Assembly (NCBI GenBank): GCA_037176705.1
Contig: CM073907.1
Span: 13,671,001 to 13,735,000, forward strand
Direction of reading: 5' to 3'
DNA length: 64,000 nucleotides
DNA from: Molossus alvarezi
Taxonomy: Eukaryota; Chordata; Mammalia; Chiroptera; Molossidae
Positions within the stretch are counted from its first letter, which is position 1; each line of letters begins with the position of its first letter. This document shows positions 47,862 to 61,675 of this stretch, in pieces. A program made the translations under genes and the position numbers. Under the pieces are notes generated by a model. It was not told the origin of the DNA. It did not search any database and saw only the letters and a program-made list of their open reading frames with translations.

Positions 47862-47945
47862 AAACACGTCCATCAATCCATCGCGTTGTACACCCGAAAC
47901 CTCCACAAGGGTCCGGGCCAATTATATTTCAGCAAAGCTGGAGAA
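47862..47945 (+). mobile_element. Short LINE-1 3' remnant
   Basis: TCGCGTTGTACACCCGAAAC and CCAATTATATTTCAGCAAAG resemble a LINE-1 3' end. Confidence 0.5.
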
Positions 47946-48194
47946 AAAGAGTACTCCTCTAACACAGTTTCACCACTCAATATTAATTCTAATTATTTAC
48001 TGTGACATTTCGTATGATGAGCAAAAGGACCCATACTGATGATACACGCATACTTTCTTAATCACTCAGAATCGCTCCCCATTCGCCGGAAGGAACGAAC
48101 AGCTCTCAACAATTACAAGGCGCCTTCTGTTCTTTTTGGTAAGAAGGATCTGCATTGACTTGGTGAATATTTTTTACCAAGTTGTAAAAAGTCC

Positions 48195-48214
48195 AAAAAA
48201 AAAAAAACACAAAA
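48195..48214 (-). terminator. Pol III terminators after tRNA-Glu
   Basis: On the minus strand a TTTT (48214-48211) lies 11 nt past the tRNA 3' end, backed up by a run of about 13 T (48207-48195). Confidence 0.8.
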
Positions 48215-48224
48215 GGTTGTGGCG

Positions 48225-48296
48225 TTCCCACACCGGGAGTCGAACCCGGGCCGCCTGGGTGAAAACCAGGAATCCTAACCGCTAGACCATGTGGGA
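48225..48296 (-). tRNA. tRNA-Glu (anticodon TTC)
   Basis: A 72-nt gene with a full cloverleaf. The acceptor stem TCCCACA pairs with TGTGGGA and the discriminator base is A. The A box reads TGGTCTAGCGG, the anticodon arm CCTGGTTTTCACCCAGG carries TTC, and the T arm has GGTTCGACTCC as B box. No mismatch in any stem. It matches the standard mammalian tRNA-Glu(TTC), unlike the decayed SINE heads elsewhere. I recall a tRNA-Glu(TTC) gene between ATP10A and GABRB3 in human too, so it looks like a conserved syntenic copy. Confidence 0.97.
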
Positions 48297-48339
48297 GACG
48301 ACGACAGCGTGACAAAAGGGAAGCAAGTTGAATCACTCT

Positions 48340-48620
48340 TCTCCACTTCCGCCTTCCGCCCGGCCCCGCCCCCGGGCTGCGTGTGCCTTCTGCTCCTGCG
48401 CAGTTTTCTGCACGGCGATTGCGCTGCGCTCTGTGCCCGGTGCCCGCGCAGAGCGAGCCTGAGACCCAGCGCGGGGCCCGTGGGCGCCGACCCCACCCCC
48501 ACCCGGGTTTCCACAGCTCTGTTCCAAGGCCCGCTCTGAGATTTCCGAAAAGAAAGGTTTGAATGGCTCAGAGCGAGGGTGGTGAGCCGGGCCCCTTGGC
48601 CTCCGTGCTGGGTTTGTCGC
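48340..48620. promoter_or_regulatory. Small CpG-rich block upstream of tRNA-Glu
   Basis: CpG-dense sequence with GC box (CCCCGCCCCCGG) and GCGCAG motifs just upstream of the tRNA on the minus strand. It may help keep the tRNA locus open or be a separate Pol II promoter. No transcript is seen. Confidence 0.45.
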
Positions 48621-50207
48621 CAAGGTGACCTTTTTAGACGAGATTTTCCATCGCGGCGTTTAAGGGCCGAGGACACTGCAGCCGGGATTTGGCGTTTACA
48701 AGGCGGGATGCGTTCTGGAGCCCAAGACCTTTGGAGATACTGCTTTTAAAGATCTTTCGTAGGGAATGGCTTTGCATGATTGAAACCAGGACAAAACACC
48801 CCAAACCTAAAGGAGAAATCCACCCACGTGAACACTCATATATGGGGGAGGACACAAACAAACAAGAACACTGCCTGGGAGATAAGTTTGCACAACCCAT
48901 GTAAGAGATTGGTGTCCGATCTACATGAGAAACGACAGGGCGGGCTTGTAACAAGACACCCTGCAAAGGTCAACATGAGAACGTGTGAACAGGCCAGCAG
49001 CTAAGAAGCATCTGAAAAAATATCTCGGCCTTACTGTCCCAGCTACTGTTTGGCCAAAAAAGCAAAAGTGTGACAAGGTCAGGGGTTGGCAAGTATGTGG
49101 GAGAAAAAAAGCTTGTAGAAAACTAGTAATGTGCAACCTGAGGTCCAGGAGAGCAATGAAGCCTTCAGCAGCAGACAGGTAAATGTCTTGGTCAGGGGAG
49201 ACCTGACTGCCTCCTCCCAGGGAAGGACCAGCTTTGAGAGTAGGGGTGCTAGATGCTGAGATACAGGATGCCCGGTTAACATTTGCATTTCAGATAAGCA
49301 GCACCTTTTTTTAGTCTATATCCCAAATATTGCATGGAATCTGCTGCTAGGATGGAGGAGCTTGTGGGACAGGAGGAAATGTTCAGCTAATTCACTCCTG
49401 ATGGCCAATTCCTTCCTGCAGAGAATACCTCTTCAGTGCCCCACGCCCAGCTGGCGGTACCGTTGTACCATCACCCAGTTGACTCTCATTAAATCAATTG
49501 GAATGTGGTAGGAATGTTGTCAGTAACAGATGGGCTCGAACACTCAGTTGTGGGAGTCTGGCTTCATAGCTAACATTTACTTGAGCAAATTTTTATAATT
49601 CTGGAAAATCCTAAAAATTCATTCGATTGATTTTTTTGCCCTATATTTTCCATGTATAAATATAAAGAGATTCTCTGAATGATATACTCTTTATTCTAGT
49701 AGTCGTTTAGCCTTTTAAACTTGAGGTCTCTTCAATCAATAGAAATGGTCAGAAATAGCTTTTAACTCTCTATTGATTTAGCATTAAAGTCGCCATCTGA
49801 TCAAAGCCCAAGGGAATCTAACTCTGACATCCTTCAGTTATTGATGGATAAATCATGGGCTTCTTGGAGAAATGGAGGTACGAGGGATACAGGAAGGAAC
49901 AAGGTGAACTTGGGATCTTGTGCTGTTGAACAAGAAGCATTCGAAGACTAATAAAGTCACATCACAAGGACGCAGGCAGCCTGTTCTAGTAGCTGGAAAT
50001 ATATTTATTCACTGACATACATGGGTTCATGGAACTCAGAGAAGAGAGTGCCAGGAAAAATAATAAACACTCACACTATTCCTTTGAAAATTAGTATCTG
50101 TATTTTACTTTTCTAGTAGCAACTGTTGGGGAGATGAACAAATAACCCTGGGTGATACGAAGAAAGCTCTTTGTACAGGAGAAAGCAACAAATAATGATA
50201 GGAAGGA

Positions 50208-50345
50208 GCCCTGGCCAAGGTTGCCAGTTCAATCCCCGGTTAAGGCACATACAAGAATCAAATAATGAACACGTAAGTAAGTGGAACAACAAGTCCATGT
50301 GTGTCTCTTTCTCTCTCTTCTTGTCTCTCTAAAATCAATAAAAAA
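50208..50345 (+). mobile_element. Old SINE, internally shortened
   Basis: GAGCCCTGGCCAAGGTTGCC head, then TCAATCCCCGGTTAAGGCAC, then TCTCTAAAATCAATAAAAAA. Confidence 0.7.
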
Positions 50346-51199
50346 TAATGAAAGGAATGGAAGGAACCATACAATTAGAAAAATCATCATTATGGCAGCA
50401 CATGCTCATGGGGCCTGGGTGTTTGCATACTGCTACCATAATCCCACATACACTAGTTTTAGGGAGCATGAGGGGATAAAAAACTTAACTTCACATGGTA
50501 AAGTCATACTATTATTGTCCTTATTCAGAGGTCAGTTTCTCATCACTAGCCTTATGCCCTGCCCTGAATCCTTGAATGTGGTTCACAACAGAACTGAATA
50601 GTGCTGGCAAATCTTTTTTTTTTTTTATTTTTTTTTTATGAATTTATCAAGTTTTTAGATCTAGCTGCCAGTTTGTAGGAAGGAAATTGAGGAAGACTAC
50701 AAAGGCCGTAACCAGACAAACCTAGAAACTTGAATATTTTTCTCAGGATTAGCTTGTAAAAACATTTTTCTGTAAGTTTGTGTCATGAATAAAGAAAGAA
50801 GGCAGGGTGTGTCTGCTACCAAAGTAGAAGAGATGTAAGCGCCTTCATCACCAAGTTCAATGCATAGTCACGGACTTAGATCCTGATCTTGGAAAAAAAC
50901 AACTGTAGAAGATATTTTTCAGATGATTAAGGAAATTTGATAGTGCATAGGATAAAATTTTTGACATTACAAGATACAAGATACACAATGTTCTCTTAAA
51001 AAGATCATTTACAGTATGACTTCATTTTGGTCAAACTGTAATGATAGATGTACATTTGCAAAGAAAGAGACCTGGAGGCTTCCCTAGGGTAGACAGTGTC
51101 CCCTCAGGGTGGCAGAACCAGACATCACTTTCTTAGTTTTGCTGATTTGTTTTCTGACTTTCTATAGGCATGGTTTTGAAATGACAACATTTTATTTTT

Positions 51200-51393
51200 A
51201 TTTTTCTCTATTTTTTCTTTCTTTATTGATTTTAGAGAGAGAGAAAGGGAGAGGGAGCATCCATTGGCCGCCTCCTGCACACCTCTCACTGGGGATCAGG
51301 CCCACAACCTGGGCATGTGCCCCAACCGGAATTCACACTGGTGACCTCTCGGTGTATGGGTCATGCTCAACCACTGAACCACACCAGCCGGGC
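51200..51393 (-). mobile_element. Ves SINE (shorter subtype) with TSD
   Basis: Flanked by GACAACATTTTATTTTT (51183-51199) and GACAAAATTTTATTTTT (51394-51410), 16 of 17 identical. Confidence 0.92.
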
Positions 51394-51888
51394 GACAAAA
51401 TTTTATTTTTAACCAAAATGTTAAATAAAACAAACACTTCTCCATGTTTCCAAATAAATTAATGACTGGATTTTGCTCTCCAGAACTCTGACTTATGTTT
51501 GGAGCTCAGAACATTCTTCTGGAGTTTCCGCGTGGCCCAGACCACATGATCCCTTTCCTTTGATTTCTCCTGGTTTTCCAGTCTCGCTGAAAGAAACCCT
51601 TTCTACGTCCCTCGAGAAAACTCTATTTTCACTGAACTTTTGATCTGACCAGAAGCAGTATTTGTAAAGAGAAGTCTACTGCTTCTCCTTACAAATTCAG
51701 TCTGATGTTACATCAAAGAAAGTCAGATAAACACTGGGGCAATAAGTCTGGAGTTCAAGATAAATTTGTAATTTAAACTTCTAAAGAAGTTTTTGAGGGT
51801 TTTATGCAACTATAACAAAAGCTTCAGGAAATAGAAGGAAAGATAAGTTAATAGTAACAGTAGTAACATTAATAAAATATTAAAACCT

Positions 51889-51965
51889 GGCCTGGCCAGG
51901 TAGCTATTGGCTGGAGCATCATCCCAATATCCAAGGTTGTGGGTTCAATCCTTGCTCAGGGCTTC
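51889..51965 (+). mobile_element. SINE head fragment
   Basis: GGCCTGGCCAGGTAGCTATT and GGTTGTGGGTTCAATCC, cut short by the next SINE insertion. Confidence 0.65.
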
Positions 51966-51984
51966 TCAATCAAAAGCAGGATGC

Positions 51985-52192
51985 TGTCCAGCTGGTGTGG
52001 CTCAGTGGTTGAGTGTCAACCTATGCACCAAGAGGTCGCCAGTTTGATTCCCGGTTGGGACACATGCCCAGGTTGTGGGCAGATCCCTAGTGTGGGGCAT
52101 GCAGGAGGTGGTCACCGATGTTTCTCTCTCCCTCCCTCTCACTTCTTCTCTCTCTAAAATCAATAAAGAAAAAATACAAACAAAAAGCAGAA
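51985..52192 (+). mobile_element. Ves SINE inserted in the preceding SINE
   Basis: CCAGCTGGTGTGGCTCAGTG head and CTCTAAAATCAATAAAGAAA end. AAAAGCAGGATGCT before and AAAAGCAGAATACT after form an imperfect TSD. Confidence 0.85.
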
Positions 52193-52597
52193 TACTTTTA
52201 AAATAAGCTTTTTTTTAAAAAAACAGTCAAAATCTGAAAACTTCTTTTGCAGTTATTGGCCATTTAAACTTGTCATTTGAATGAATATTGTTTGACCCTA
52301 ATGAAGTTGGTGAGAAGTGTCTCCACAGTGATGTGCCTGGCGTAGCAAAGGTCAGTGGACCAGGGATGGGAAAAAAATATTGAAACAAACGAATGAAAAC
52401 AGGACCTGAACAGAATGACTAAAGAATTTATGTTATTTGGCTTAGAGTGAGTAAATTTAAAGGTAAACCTTCATTAAATACTAATTGGCTGAGAGCATCT
52501 TGTAAGATGATGGGAAGCGCTCCTTTTAAAGTGTTTACAGGTGAGTTAGCAGCCTCTCTGGGAACCTACAGGTAAAGTTCTCTCTGGTTGGAGGTGT

Positions 52598-53012
52598 CAT
52601 CCATCCACCCACCCATCCATCCATCCATCCATCCATAGATACATTCATCTATCTATCCATCCATCCATCCACCCACCCACCCATAGATACATTCATCTAC
52701 CCATCCATCCACCCACCCATCCATCCATCCATCCATAGATACATTCATCTATCTATCCATCCATCCATCCATCCATCCACCCACCCATAGATACATTCAT
52801 CTACCCATCCATCCACCCACCCATCCATCATCCATCTGTCCATCCATCCATCTATCCATCCATCCATCCATGGATACATTCATCTACTCATCCATCCACC
52901 CATTATCCATCTATCTGTCCATCTATCCTCCCATCCATCATCCATCTGTCCATCCATCCATCATCTGTCCATCCATCCATCATCTGTCCATCCATCCATC
53001 CATCCATCCATC
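52598..53012. repeat. CCAT-rich tetranucleotide tract (0.4 kb)
   Basis: (ATCC)n with CACC and CTGT variants. A longer internal period is visible because the phrase AGATACATTCATCTA recurs about every 50-60 bp at the left end. Confidence 0.95.
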
Positions 53013-53158
53013 TGTAGAATATCACTGATTACATCCTCAATGGAGAAAAAATGGGAAATGGTTTGTTAGTAATAAAGAACTAGAGAGTGATGACCAATAC
53101 CACCCATTTAAGAGGTGATTAGTTTCTTGGTCTCTTAATATAAAAAAATGTCTTTCTT

Positions 53159-53398
53159 GGCCCTGGCCGGTTTGGCTCAGCGGTTAGAGCATCGGCCCAC
53201 AGACCAGAGATTTGCGTGTTCGATTCCGGTCAAGAGCACATATTTCGGTTGCACTTTGTCCCTGGCCCCCCTGGTCAGGGTAGTGCAAGAGGTGATTAAT
53301 CCATGTGTCCCTCTCACATGGATGTTTCTCTCTCTGTCCCTCCTTCCCACTCTATCTGAAGACAAAGGGGAAAATATCCTCGGGTAAGAATAAAAAAA
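53159..53398 (+). mobile_element. Ves SINE with TSD
   Basis: GGCCCTGGCCGGTTTGGCTC head and ATATCCTCGGGTAAGAATAA end. AATGTCTTTCTT (53147-53158) and AATTTCTTTCTT (from 53399) flank it. Confidence 0.9.
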
Positions 53399-56300
53399 AA
53401 TTTCTTTCTTAAAACACTTATTTAAAAACAGGGACAAGCTGGATCTCTGGGTGTCTAGTTATCCTTTGAAGTTCAGAATAATGATTTAAAAACACAAGTC
53501 ATGGCTCAATTGGTTTCACATGCAGTCAGCTTTGAGCTTATTTCTTTTTACTTTCAGCACGGAAATCATTGACCTGGTATTGAAATCATCACACCATTTC
53601 AACAGTAGGAAGAAAAAATAAATCAGTCTTCACATTTAAGTCAGTTGGTCCTTTTTTAATAAATTTGAATTCATTCATCAACAAGTTTCATATTGTATCT
53701 ATCACTCAATTTTGCTGTTTTTTTTTTCATGTCAAATAATACCAAAAAAATTACATCAATGTGCTTAAGCAAAATTGGGTTTTATCTTTACAATGAAATG
53801 AAATCAACATGGGAATTGATCACGACAGCAGTCGCCTGTTAACTACTAGAATAATCCTGTACTTACCTTGAACACACTCATGACTTATGAAGCGGGAATA
53901 GAGGACAAGACAAAACACGAGGCTGGCCCTAGGGAGAGGCCTGGTGTGTGAGCCAGTCCTGGGAGGTCGCTGTTTACCCAGGTGTTGGGAATTGAGTGTT
54001 TCAGGAAAACATGGCACCTTCAATGCAGTAGAAGAGGTAATCGATCCAAGGCACACTAGCTAGTGTCCTGGGAAAATTTAATCCACCTGGGCAGCTCTTT
54101 GCCCCACGGTTCAGTGTCACTCTGACTGGTAGGTCCTGGAGGGGGAGCCAGAGCCATGAGCAAGAAAATATTTCACCAATTGTTCAGTTTCGCTTACGTA
54201 AAAGGGACTGGTTTTCAGGTGGAGAGTTAAAGTGAGAATTATAGGAGGGTTTATTCTTTCAAGTCAGGAGATTCAAAGTTGGACCCATTCGCTTAGAATG
54301 ATTGTCTCCCAGATGCTGAAAATGAACATCTACAGCTGTGATCTACCTGTCCCTTAAAACCAGTCCCAAGCACACTTGGCATCCCCTCTGCCAGGGCTCC
54401 TTGGGAGACATATTAACTCCAGAGCTGGGGGTGGGGCGGGGGGAGCCTTCGAGGTGAATGACATGTCAGAGTCCTGGGTGCTGGCGTTAAACACACGTCA
54501 CCACAGGTACACCTGTCATTTCCAAACCTACAGGAATATTCTCGACGTATTTTCTAGTCCATTTCAGAATCAGAGGGAATGAATGTCTCATGGTATAGAC
54601 AGTGAAATCTCTACAGCGCCGGGGTCGATGAACAAGAATAACACTGTTTTACGGGTGACTCAAGTGTGATGGGTGTTGGTCTGTGGGGACTTACGAAGTC
54701 AAGCTCTTGAACTGTCTCAAATATGTCTGAAGACGGGTCGTAAGAGTCTTCTGTGCATTTTGAGCCCCTTTGAAGCATTCCGGAAAGACAGGACTCCTTA
54801 GAAAATTAACTTTTTATTACGTTCAGTTGTTGAGAAAGAAATATCATGATATTCCAGATTCAACTATTCTCTCCTTAAGCAAGAGGTCGGGATGTGAGGG
54901 GCTGCTCCCTGACAGTAACTGGCACCAAACGATGGGCAGGGCTCACTCGCTGGCAACAGTAGCTGCTGTGTGGTTGCAAGAGGTCATCACAACCTCTCTG
55001 AGGCTAAACCAGTCGGAGTTCTGCTTCTCAGTGTTTCTCACATCTTTTAAAAATGGAGAAGCTATAAAATAATTGTATCAGAAGAAAACAAATTTTCTTC
55101 TTCAATGAAGTAAAGCAAAGGATCTTACCCAAGGATCTTAAAAAGTGTCTGTTTTTTACAGAATGTATGTGTGTGTGTGTGTGTGGTGTGTGTGTGTGTA
55201 GTTACAAACACTATTTATAGTATAGCTATTATGTTAACTTCATCGCAGTGTCTACAAAGTTGTGGGTCCCAGTCTCGGCGTCAAAAGCATATGGAAAAGC
55301 TCAAAAGCTATTATGACTATACCATGCAAATTTATACCCAGGAAACCTCAGGAAGTAGACTGTAGTCTGAGCCTCATGGGGTCTGCCTTTGCTATTTGGG
55401 TTCCTCCACTATGCATCAGAAATGTTTCGCTTCGCTTTTCTACCAGAAAGAATTCATGTCGCCGTTCTGAGGGGTATCTGTTGAACTGAGACCGACCCCT
55501 GACTGCGTTCCGTCCACGGTCTGCACGCGGAGCTCGGTCCTTGGGTGACTGGACAGAGACGGATACCTGAAGTGTTGAACGTGATAGTGTCTTTGTTTCT
55601 TTAATGTGTTAACAATGATAAGGCCACTTGCAAGGTTTTTCCCAATCTGCCTAACGGTGAAGCTCCCCGGTGTTACCCACGGAAGAAAATGTGCCAGAGA
55701 CCAGCCAACGACCAAGAAATCACTGGCTAGTCTCTAGGTAAAAACAAAACCAAGGAGCAGGACCGGGGAGGAAGGAGGGAAAGGATTTTATAAAAATCGG
55801 TTCTTGCTTCTAGCGTTAGACTTTGCTGACTACGTTTCATCGGACGGGGGTTTCTGGGCTGTTACGGACCCCCACCAAGTAAAGGTTGCGATGGCCCCCG
55901 GAGGGAAATCTAGTGATGGTCAGCTCGTGGTGAGAGCCCTTGCCACACCACCCTCGGAAGGGTGGTCCCTCTGTCTACGTGGCGAATGCTGGTACCAGCT
56001 GTTACAGGGCTGGCCACTGGGCAGAACGGAGAGGGAGACGCATAAATGGCATTTGGGGACAATGTATTAACTTAACAGTTCTTTTCTGAATATTTTGCTT
56101 TTGCTTTTTTTTCCCTCCAAGTGCTTCACTTCCCTGGGACACCTGTTTGCACAGCTGCAGTCCCTTGTCTGTGCATGCCTGTGATAGAAATATTGTTTAC
56201 AAAAAATATATCATCTCTTTTTTTTTTTCTTTAGAAAGATCTCATCTAAATAGTAAGTTAAGGTTGCGTCTATGAAACCGGTGCACCTTGTCATGTTCTA

Positions 56301-57569
56301 CGAGCTGTGAGAAGCCCAGGTACGGCTGAGGCTGTGGGTCAAATGCAAAGAAACGTGTGTGTGGTCAGGCTCCTGTCGTGGTCAGCGGGGTGTGTGCGGG
56401 GGCCGGTCCCCCTCCGCAGCGTCCGAGGTGGACCAGGAGGGGCGGGGTGTGCTTATGACATTTGTCAGAGACAGAAATGATGGCATGAGGATGTTTCTTG
56501 GTTTCTGACATTGAACAGTAAAGGGTTTCCACTCCAATCTTAATTCTAGATAACAGAAAGTTAGTTACAGCACGTGAAATTATGACACCGCATGCTGCCA
56601 TGGTAGCTAGCATAAAAACCAAAATCCGGGTAAATATACATAGATATGCATATTATGCAAATATAGTCGGGTATTAACATACAATGTTATAAGAGTGGTG
56701 ACGTAAACACAAGCAGGGAGGTGGTCCTGGGTGGTCTTCCTCAGAGGAACAGAGAACCTGAGACACCTATGCTTTCCGTGAAATATCAGGCGTGGGGATC
56801 CGCAGCTGAGACGTGGAGCCCGTTCTCGGGGGTCCCGCTGGACAGGCCCCACTCCGAGGCCCGCACCGCACGGGAGCGTCCGGGCACTTACAGTGAGAAG
56901 CGCCCACTCCTGACGGTGCTCGCGGGTGGGCGTCCAGATGTCCGCGGGTCTCGCTGTGGCCAGGACAGCAGGTGACAGCGCACCTCAGCCAGGAGACCAG
57001 CACAGAAACGGGACCGGTGGAAGAAACCCCGACGTCAAAGGAGCCGACACCTCCGCTCGGGGAATGGACAGAGGACGTGAGTGTGTGACGTGGTGGGAAC
57101 TATCGACACCGCCGGACGAGTTTCTGAGTTTCACACTGAAACAGCGAACTCAGGGTCCTAAAAGACAGTTCGGGATGGGATTATGTTCCGTGCCCTCATC
57201 CTCAAGGTATAAGTTTAGACAGCGCTCGTCCCTTCCAGTTAAAAAAGAAAAAAAAAACCGACGACTTCCTTTAATACGCATCTGTGTCAAATGTGTCCGT
57301 AGCTGCAAAATGTATGGGTGTATGTGTATTTCTTCTACATACATGTGGGCACTTACACCTGTGTGTATAAACATATACACATACATCCTCATATACACGT
57401 GTATTTTATATATATGCTGAGAAAGTTCACATATATATACAATCGCGTATGTATACGTGTGTGTGTCTGCGTGTGTGTCTCTGTGTGTGCACAGGTATAA
57501 AAACTTGACAGGCAGAGAAATACTTCACTCAGTGTTAAATGAAGTCTTTGAAAAATCGGGTGCAGCCAC
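53399..57569 (-). other. GABRB3: Probable GABRB3 3' UTR (extent inferred)
   Basis: About 4.2 kb downstream of the GABRB3 stop codon contain no SINE or LINE, unlike the flanks, and I recall a human GABRB3 3' UTR of about 4 kb. AATAAA signals on the minus strand occur at 54813-54818 and 54250-54255; which is used, and whether the UTR goes further, cannot be decided here. A GT run (about 55164-55199) and a TATA/GT-rich tract (57300-57495) lie inside. Confidence 0.5.
55164..55199. repeat. (GT)n microsatellite
   Basis: GT dinucleotide run with one interruption, within the probable GABRB3 3' UTR. Confidence 0.9.
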
Positions 57570-59040
<1,471 letters not shown>

Positions 59041-59515
59041 TCAAGTAGCTGGAAAGACGCCCGTGCTCCCTGCGAAGGGTGAAGACATGAAAATAAACCT
59101 AGAATTCCACGTAAAACAGTGCCCGGATGAGAAGAAGTTTCGGGAAAAAGAATGAATCTCTGAAGACTCTGAGGGTCTAAGAAGGTGTCTTGGGTGGAGA
59201 GGCCAGGCCGTTACTGAGGCTAAAGCCTCTCCATCAGAATAAACCACTCTTACCACATCGCTGTACCAGGGGCGGGGAGGAGATCACGGTTTTTGAGACT
59301 CTATGGACCTGATCCGGCACTGAGCACGAAGAGAAGGTGGAGCTGGGGGAGGCCCCGAGGGCAGCTGGTCACACAGAGCCCGGCTCGGAGGACAGAGCCT
59401 TCACACGCTGCCCGGGATGTGCTGGCTGACCTCAAGGGCTCCTATTTAATCCAACCATCAATTCTCACCATACTCTGGGGTAGCTGACCGCTCCCCTTCC
59501 TTTTTGATGTCATGA

Positions 59516-59690
59516 CGTTGAGTTTTTTTAGATAGTCGTGAAGTCATATGGTTCTTAACTTTTCTAACTCTTTTCGTTTAGCATGAGCCTCTCCAGGTCC
59601 GCCCATGTTGCCGCAAATTGCAGTATTTTGTTTTTCCTACGGCTGAGTAGTGTTCCACTGTGTGCAGGTACCACATCGTCTTGATCTAGT
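59516..59690 (-). mobile_element. LINE-1 3' remnant
   Basis: GCATGAGCCTCTCCAGGTCC and GAGTAGTGTTCCACTGTGTG are reverse-strand LINE-1 3' landmarks. Confidence 0.65.
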
Positions 59691-59861
59691 TATCTAGCCA
59701 AACGCTTCTTAAATTCAACTAATACCTTTAGAAATACTTACCGGAGTGTCTTACATCATTGTTATGTGTATTTCATAGGAAAATATCCAATCTTAAATCT
59801 AACGGTGCAAGTCACGTATCTGCATCTAATGCAGACAGCTACTTACAACAGGCACACAAAC

Positions 59862-61008
59862 CCTGGACACATGCTAGCCTGGGGAGGTCCTGGGGAGGGT
59901 GGCGCACAGCCCAGAACACATGCTAGCCTGGGGAGGTCCTGGGGAGGGTGGCGCATGGCCCCTGGACACATGCTAGCCTGGGGAGGTCCTGGGGAGGGTG
60001 GCGCACAGCCCAGCACACATGCTAGCCTGGGGATGTCCTGGGGAGGGTGGCGCACAGCCCAGCACACATGCTAGCCTGGGAAGGTCCTGGGGAGGGTGGC
60101 GCATGGCCCCTGGACACATGCTAGCCTGGGGAGGTCCTGGGGAGGGTGGCGCACAGCCCAGCACACATGCTAGCCTGGGGATGTCCTGGGGAGGGTGGCG
60201 CACAGCCCAGCACACATGCTAGCCTGGGGAGATCCTGGGGAGGACGGTGCGTGGCCCCTGGACATTTGCTAGCCTGGGGAGCATGGTACATGGCCCTTGG
60301 ACACATGCTAGCCTGGGGAGGTCCTGGGAGGGTGGCGCATAGCCCAGGACACATGCTAGCCTGGGGAGGTCCTGGGGAGGACGGTGCGTGGCCCCTGGAC
60401 ATTTGCTAGCCTGGGGAGCATGGTACATGGCCCTTGGACACATGCTAGCCTGGGGAGGTCCTGGGAGGGTGGCGCATAGCCCAGGACACATGCTAGCCTG
60501 GGGAGGTCCTGGGGAGGGTGGTACATGGCCCTTGGACACATGCTAGCCTGGGGAGGTCCTGGGAGGGTGGCGCATAGCCCAGGACACATGCTAGCCTGGG
60601 GAGGTCCTGGGGAGGGTGGTACACGGCCCTTGGACACATGCTAGCCTGGGGAGGTCCTGGGGAGGACGGTGCGTGGCCCCTGGACATTTGCTAGCCTGGG
60701 GAGCATGGTACATGGCCCTTGGACACATGCTAGCCTGGGGAGGTCCTGGGAGGGTGGTACACGACCCTTGGACACATGCTAGCCTGGGGAGGTCCTGGGG
60801 AGGGTGGCGCACAGCCCAGGATACATGCTAGCCTGGGGAGGACCTGGGGAGGACGGTGCGTGGCCCCTGGACATTTGCTAGCCTGGGGAGCATGGTACAT
60901 GGCCCTTGGACACATGCTAGCCTGGGGAGGTCCTGGGAGGGTGGTACACGACCCTTGGACACATGCTAGCCTGGGGAGGTCCTGGGGAGCGTGGTGCACA
61001 GCCCCTGG
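59862..61008. repeat. 49-50-bp minisatellite in GABRB3 intron 7
   Basis: About 24 units built around ACACATGCTAGCCTGGGGAG followed by GTCCTGGGGAGGGTGG and a variable GCGCACAGCCCAG or GTACATGGCCCTTGG end. Shorter variant units (GACATTTGCTAGCCTGGGGA GCATGG) recur in a fixed order, so there is a higher-order pattern of about 137 bp from 60230 on. Nearly every unit has the hexamer GCTAGC. Open frames crossing it are repeat artefacts. Confidence 0.95.
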
Positions 61009-61441
61009 ACTTCTCACACTTCTCTGTGATTCACCAACAATTGTGTTCATTCATTTCTATACATTTTAAAGAGTATTACTGATCATTCCACTTTCAGAAA
61101 TTAAATTCAACCCCCTCCCCACCCCTCACACACACATACAAGAGAAGAGATAAATTGGATAATTTCTCCTGAGCTCTGTATTTACTTAAAATGCATTTGA
61201 ATATTCACATTGTCCATGTGGTCTCATAATGTTTAGCTGAGTACAGAATGATCTTTCTGAAAATATAAGCCTTCCTTCAATATTCAGTATATATTAGAAG
61301 TAATATTGGAACCTATACTATTCACTGTACATCAGCTGATAATTGTCAAATGATCGCTGGCCAAGAACATCACCAGAGCTCTTGGGAATCAGTCAGAATC
61401 AAATTGTGTGTGAATGTGTGTGTGTATTCCCCGCTCCCCCA

Positions 61442-61675
61442 AATCCTCATCCGAGGACATTCTTCCATTTATCTTCAGGTAGAGTGGGAGGGGGAGAGAA
61501 AGAGAGAGAGAAACATTGATGCGACAGAGACACATGGATTGGTTGCCTCCTGCATGACCCCAACCAGGGCCGAGGACCAAACTGCCACAGAGGTACGTGC
61601 CCTCGACTGGAATCGAACCCGCAACTCTTTGGTCCTCAGGCCCACAATCTAACCGCTGAACCACACCGGCCAGGG
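61442..61675 (-). mobile_element. Ves SINE
   Basis: Minus copy with AATCCTCATCCGAGGACATT at the low end and GAACCACACCGGCCAGGGCT at the high end. Confidence 0.9.

Larger units (their letters stand above)
48621..53158. other. AT-richer intergenic block
   Basis: From about 48.6 kb the sequence is clearly AT-richer than to the left. Contents: an old palindrome-type repeat remnant (49235-49340: ACAGGATGCCCGGTTAACAT, TCCCAAATATTGCATGG), SINEs at 50208, 51200, 51889 and 51985, and a CCAT-rich tract. No gene was found at 48.7-50.2 or 50.4-51.2 kb. Confidence 0.6.

Noticed and set aside
52598..53012. Possible CRISPR-like or centromeric array
   Set aside because: It is a simple CCAT-type tetranucleotide tract without spacers or satellite structure.
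59843..61069. Multiple repeat-rich frames on both strands in GABRB3 intron 7
   Set aside because: Products of the 49-50-bp minisatellite.
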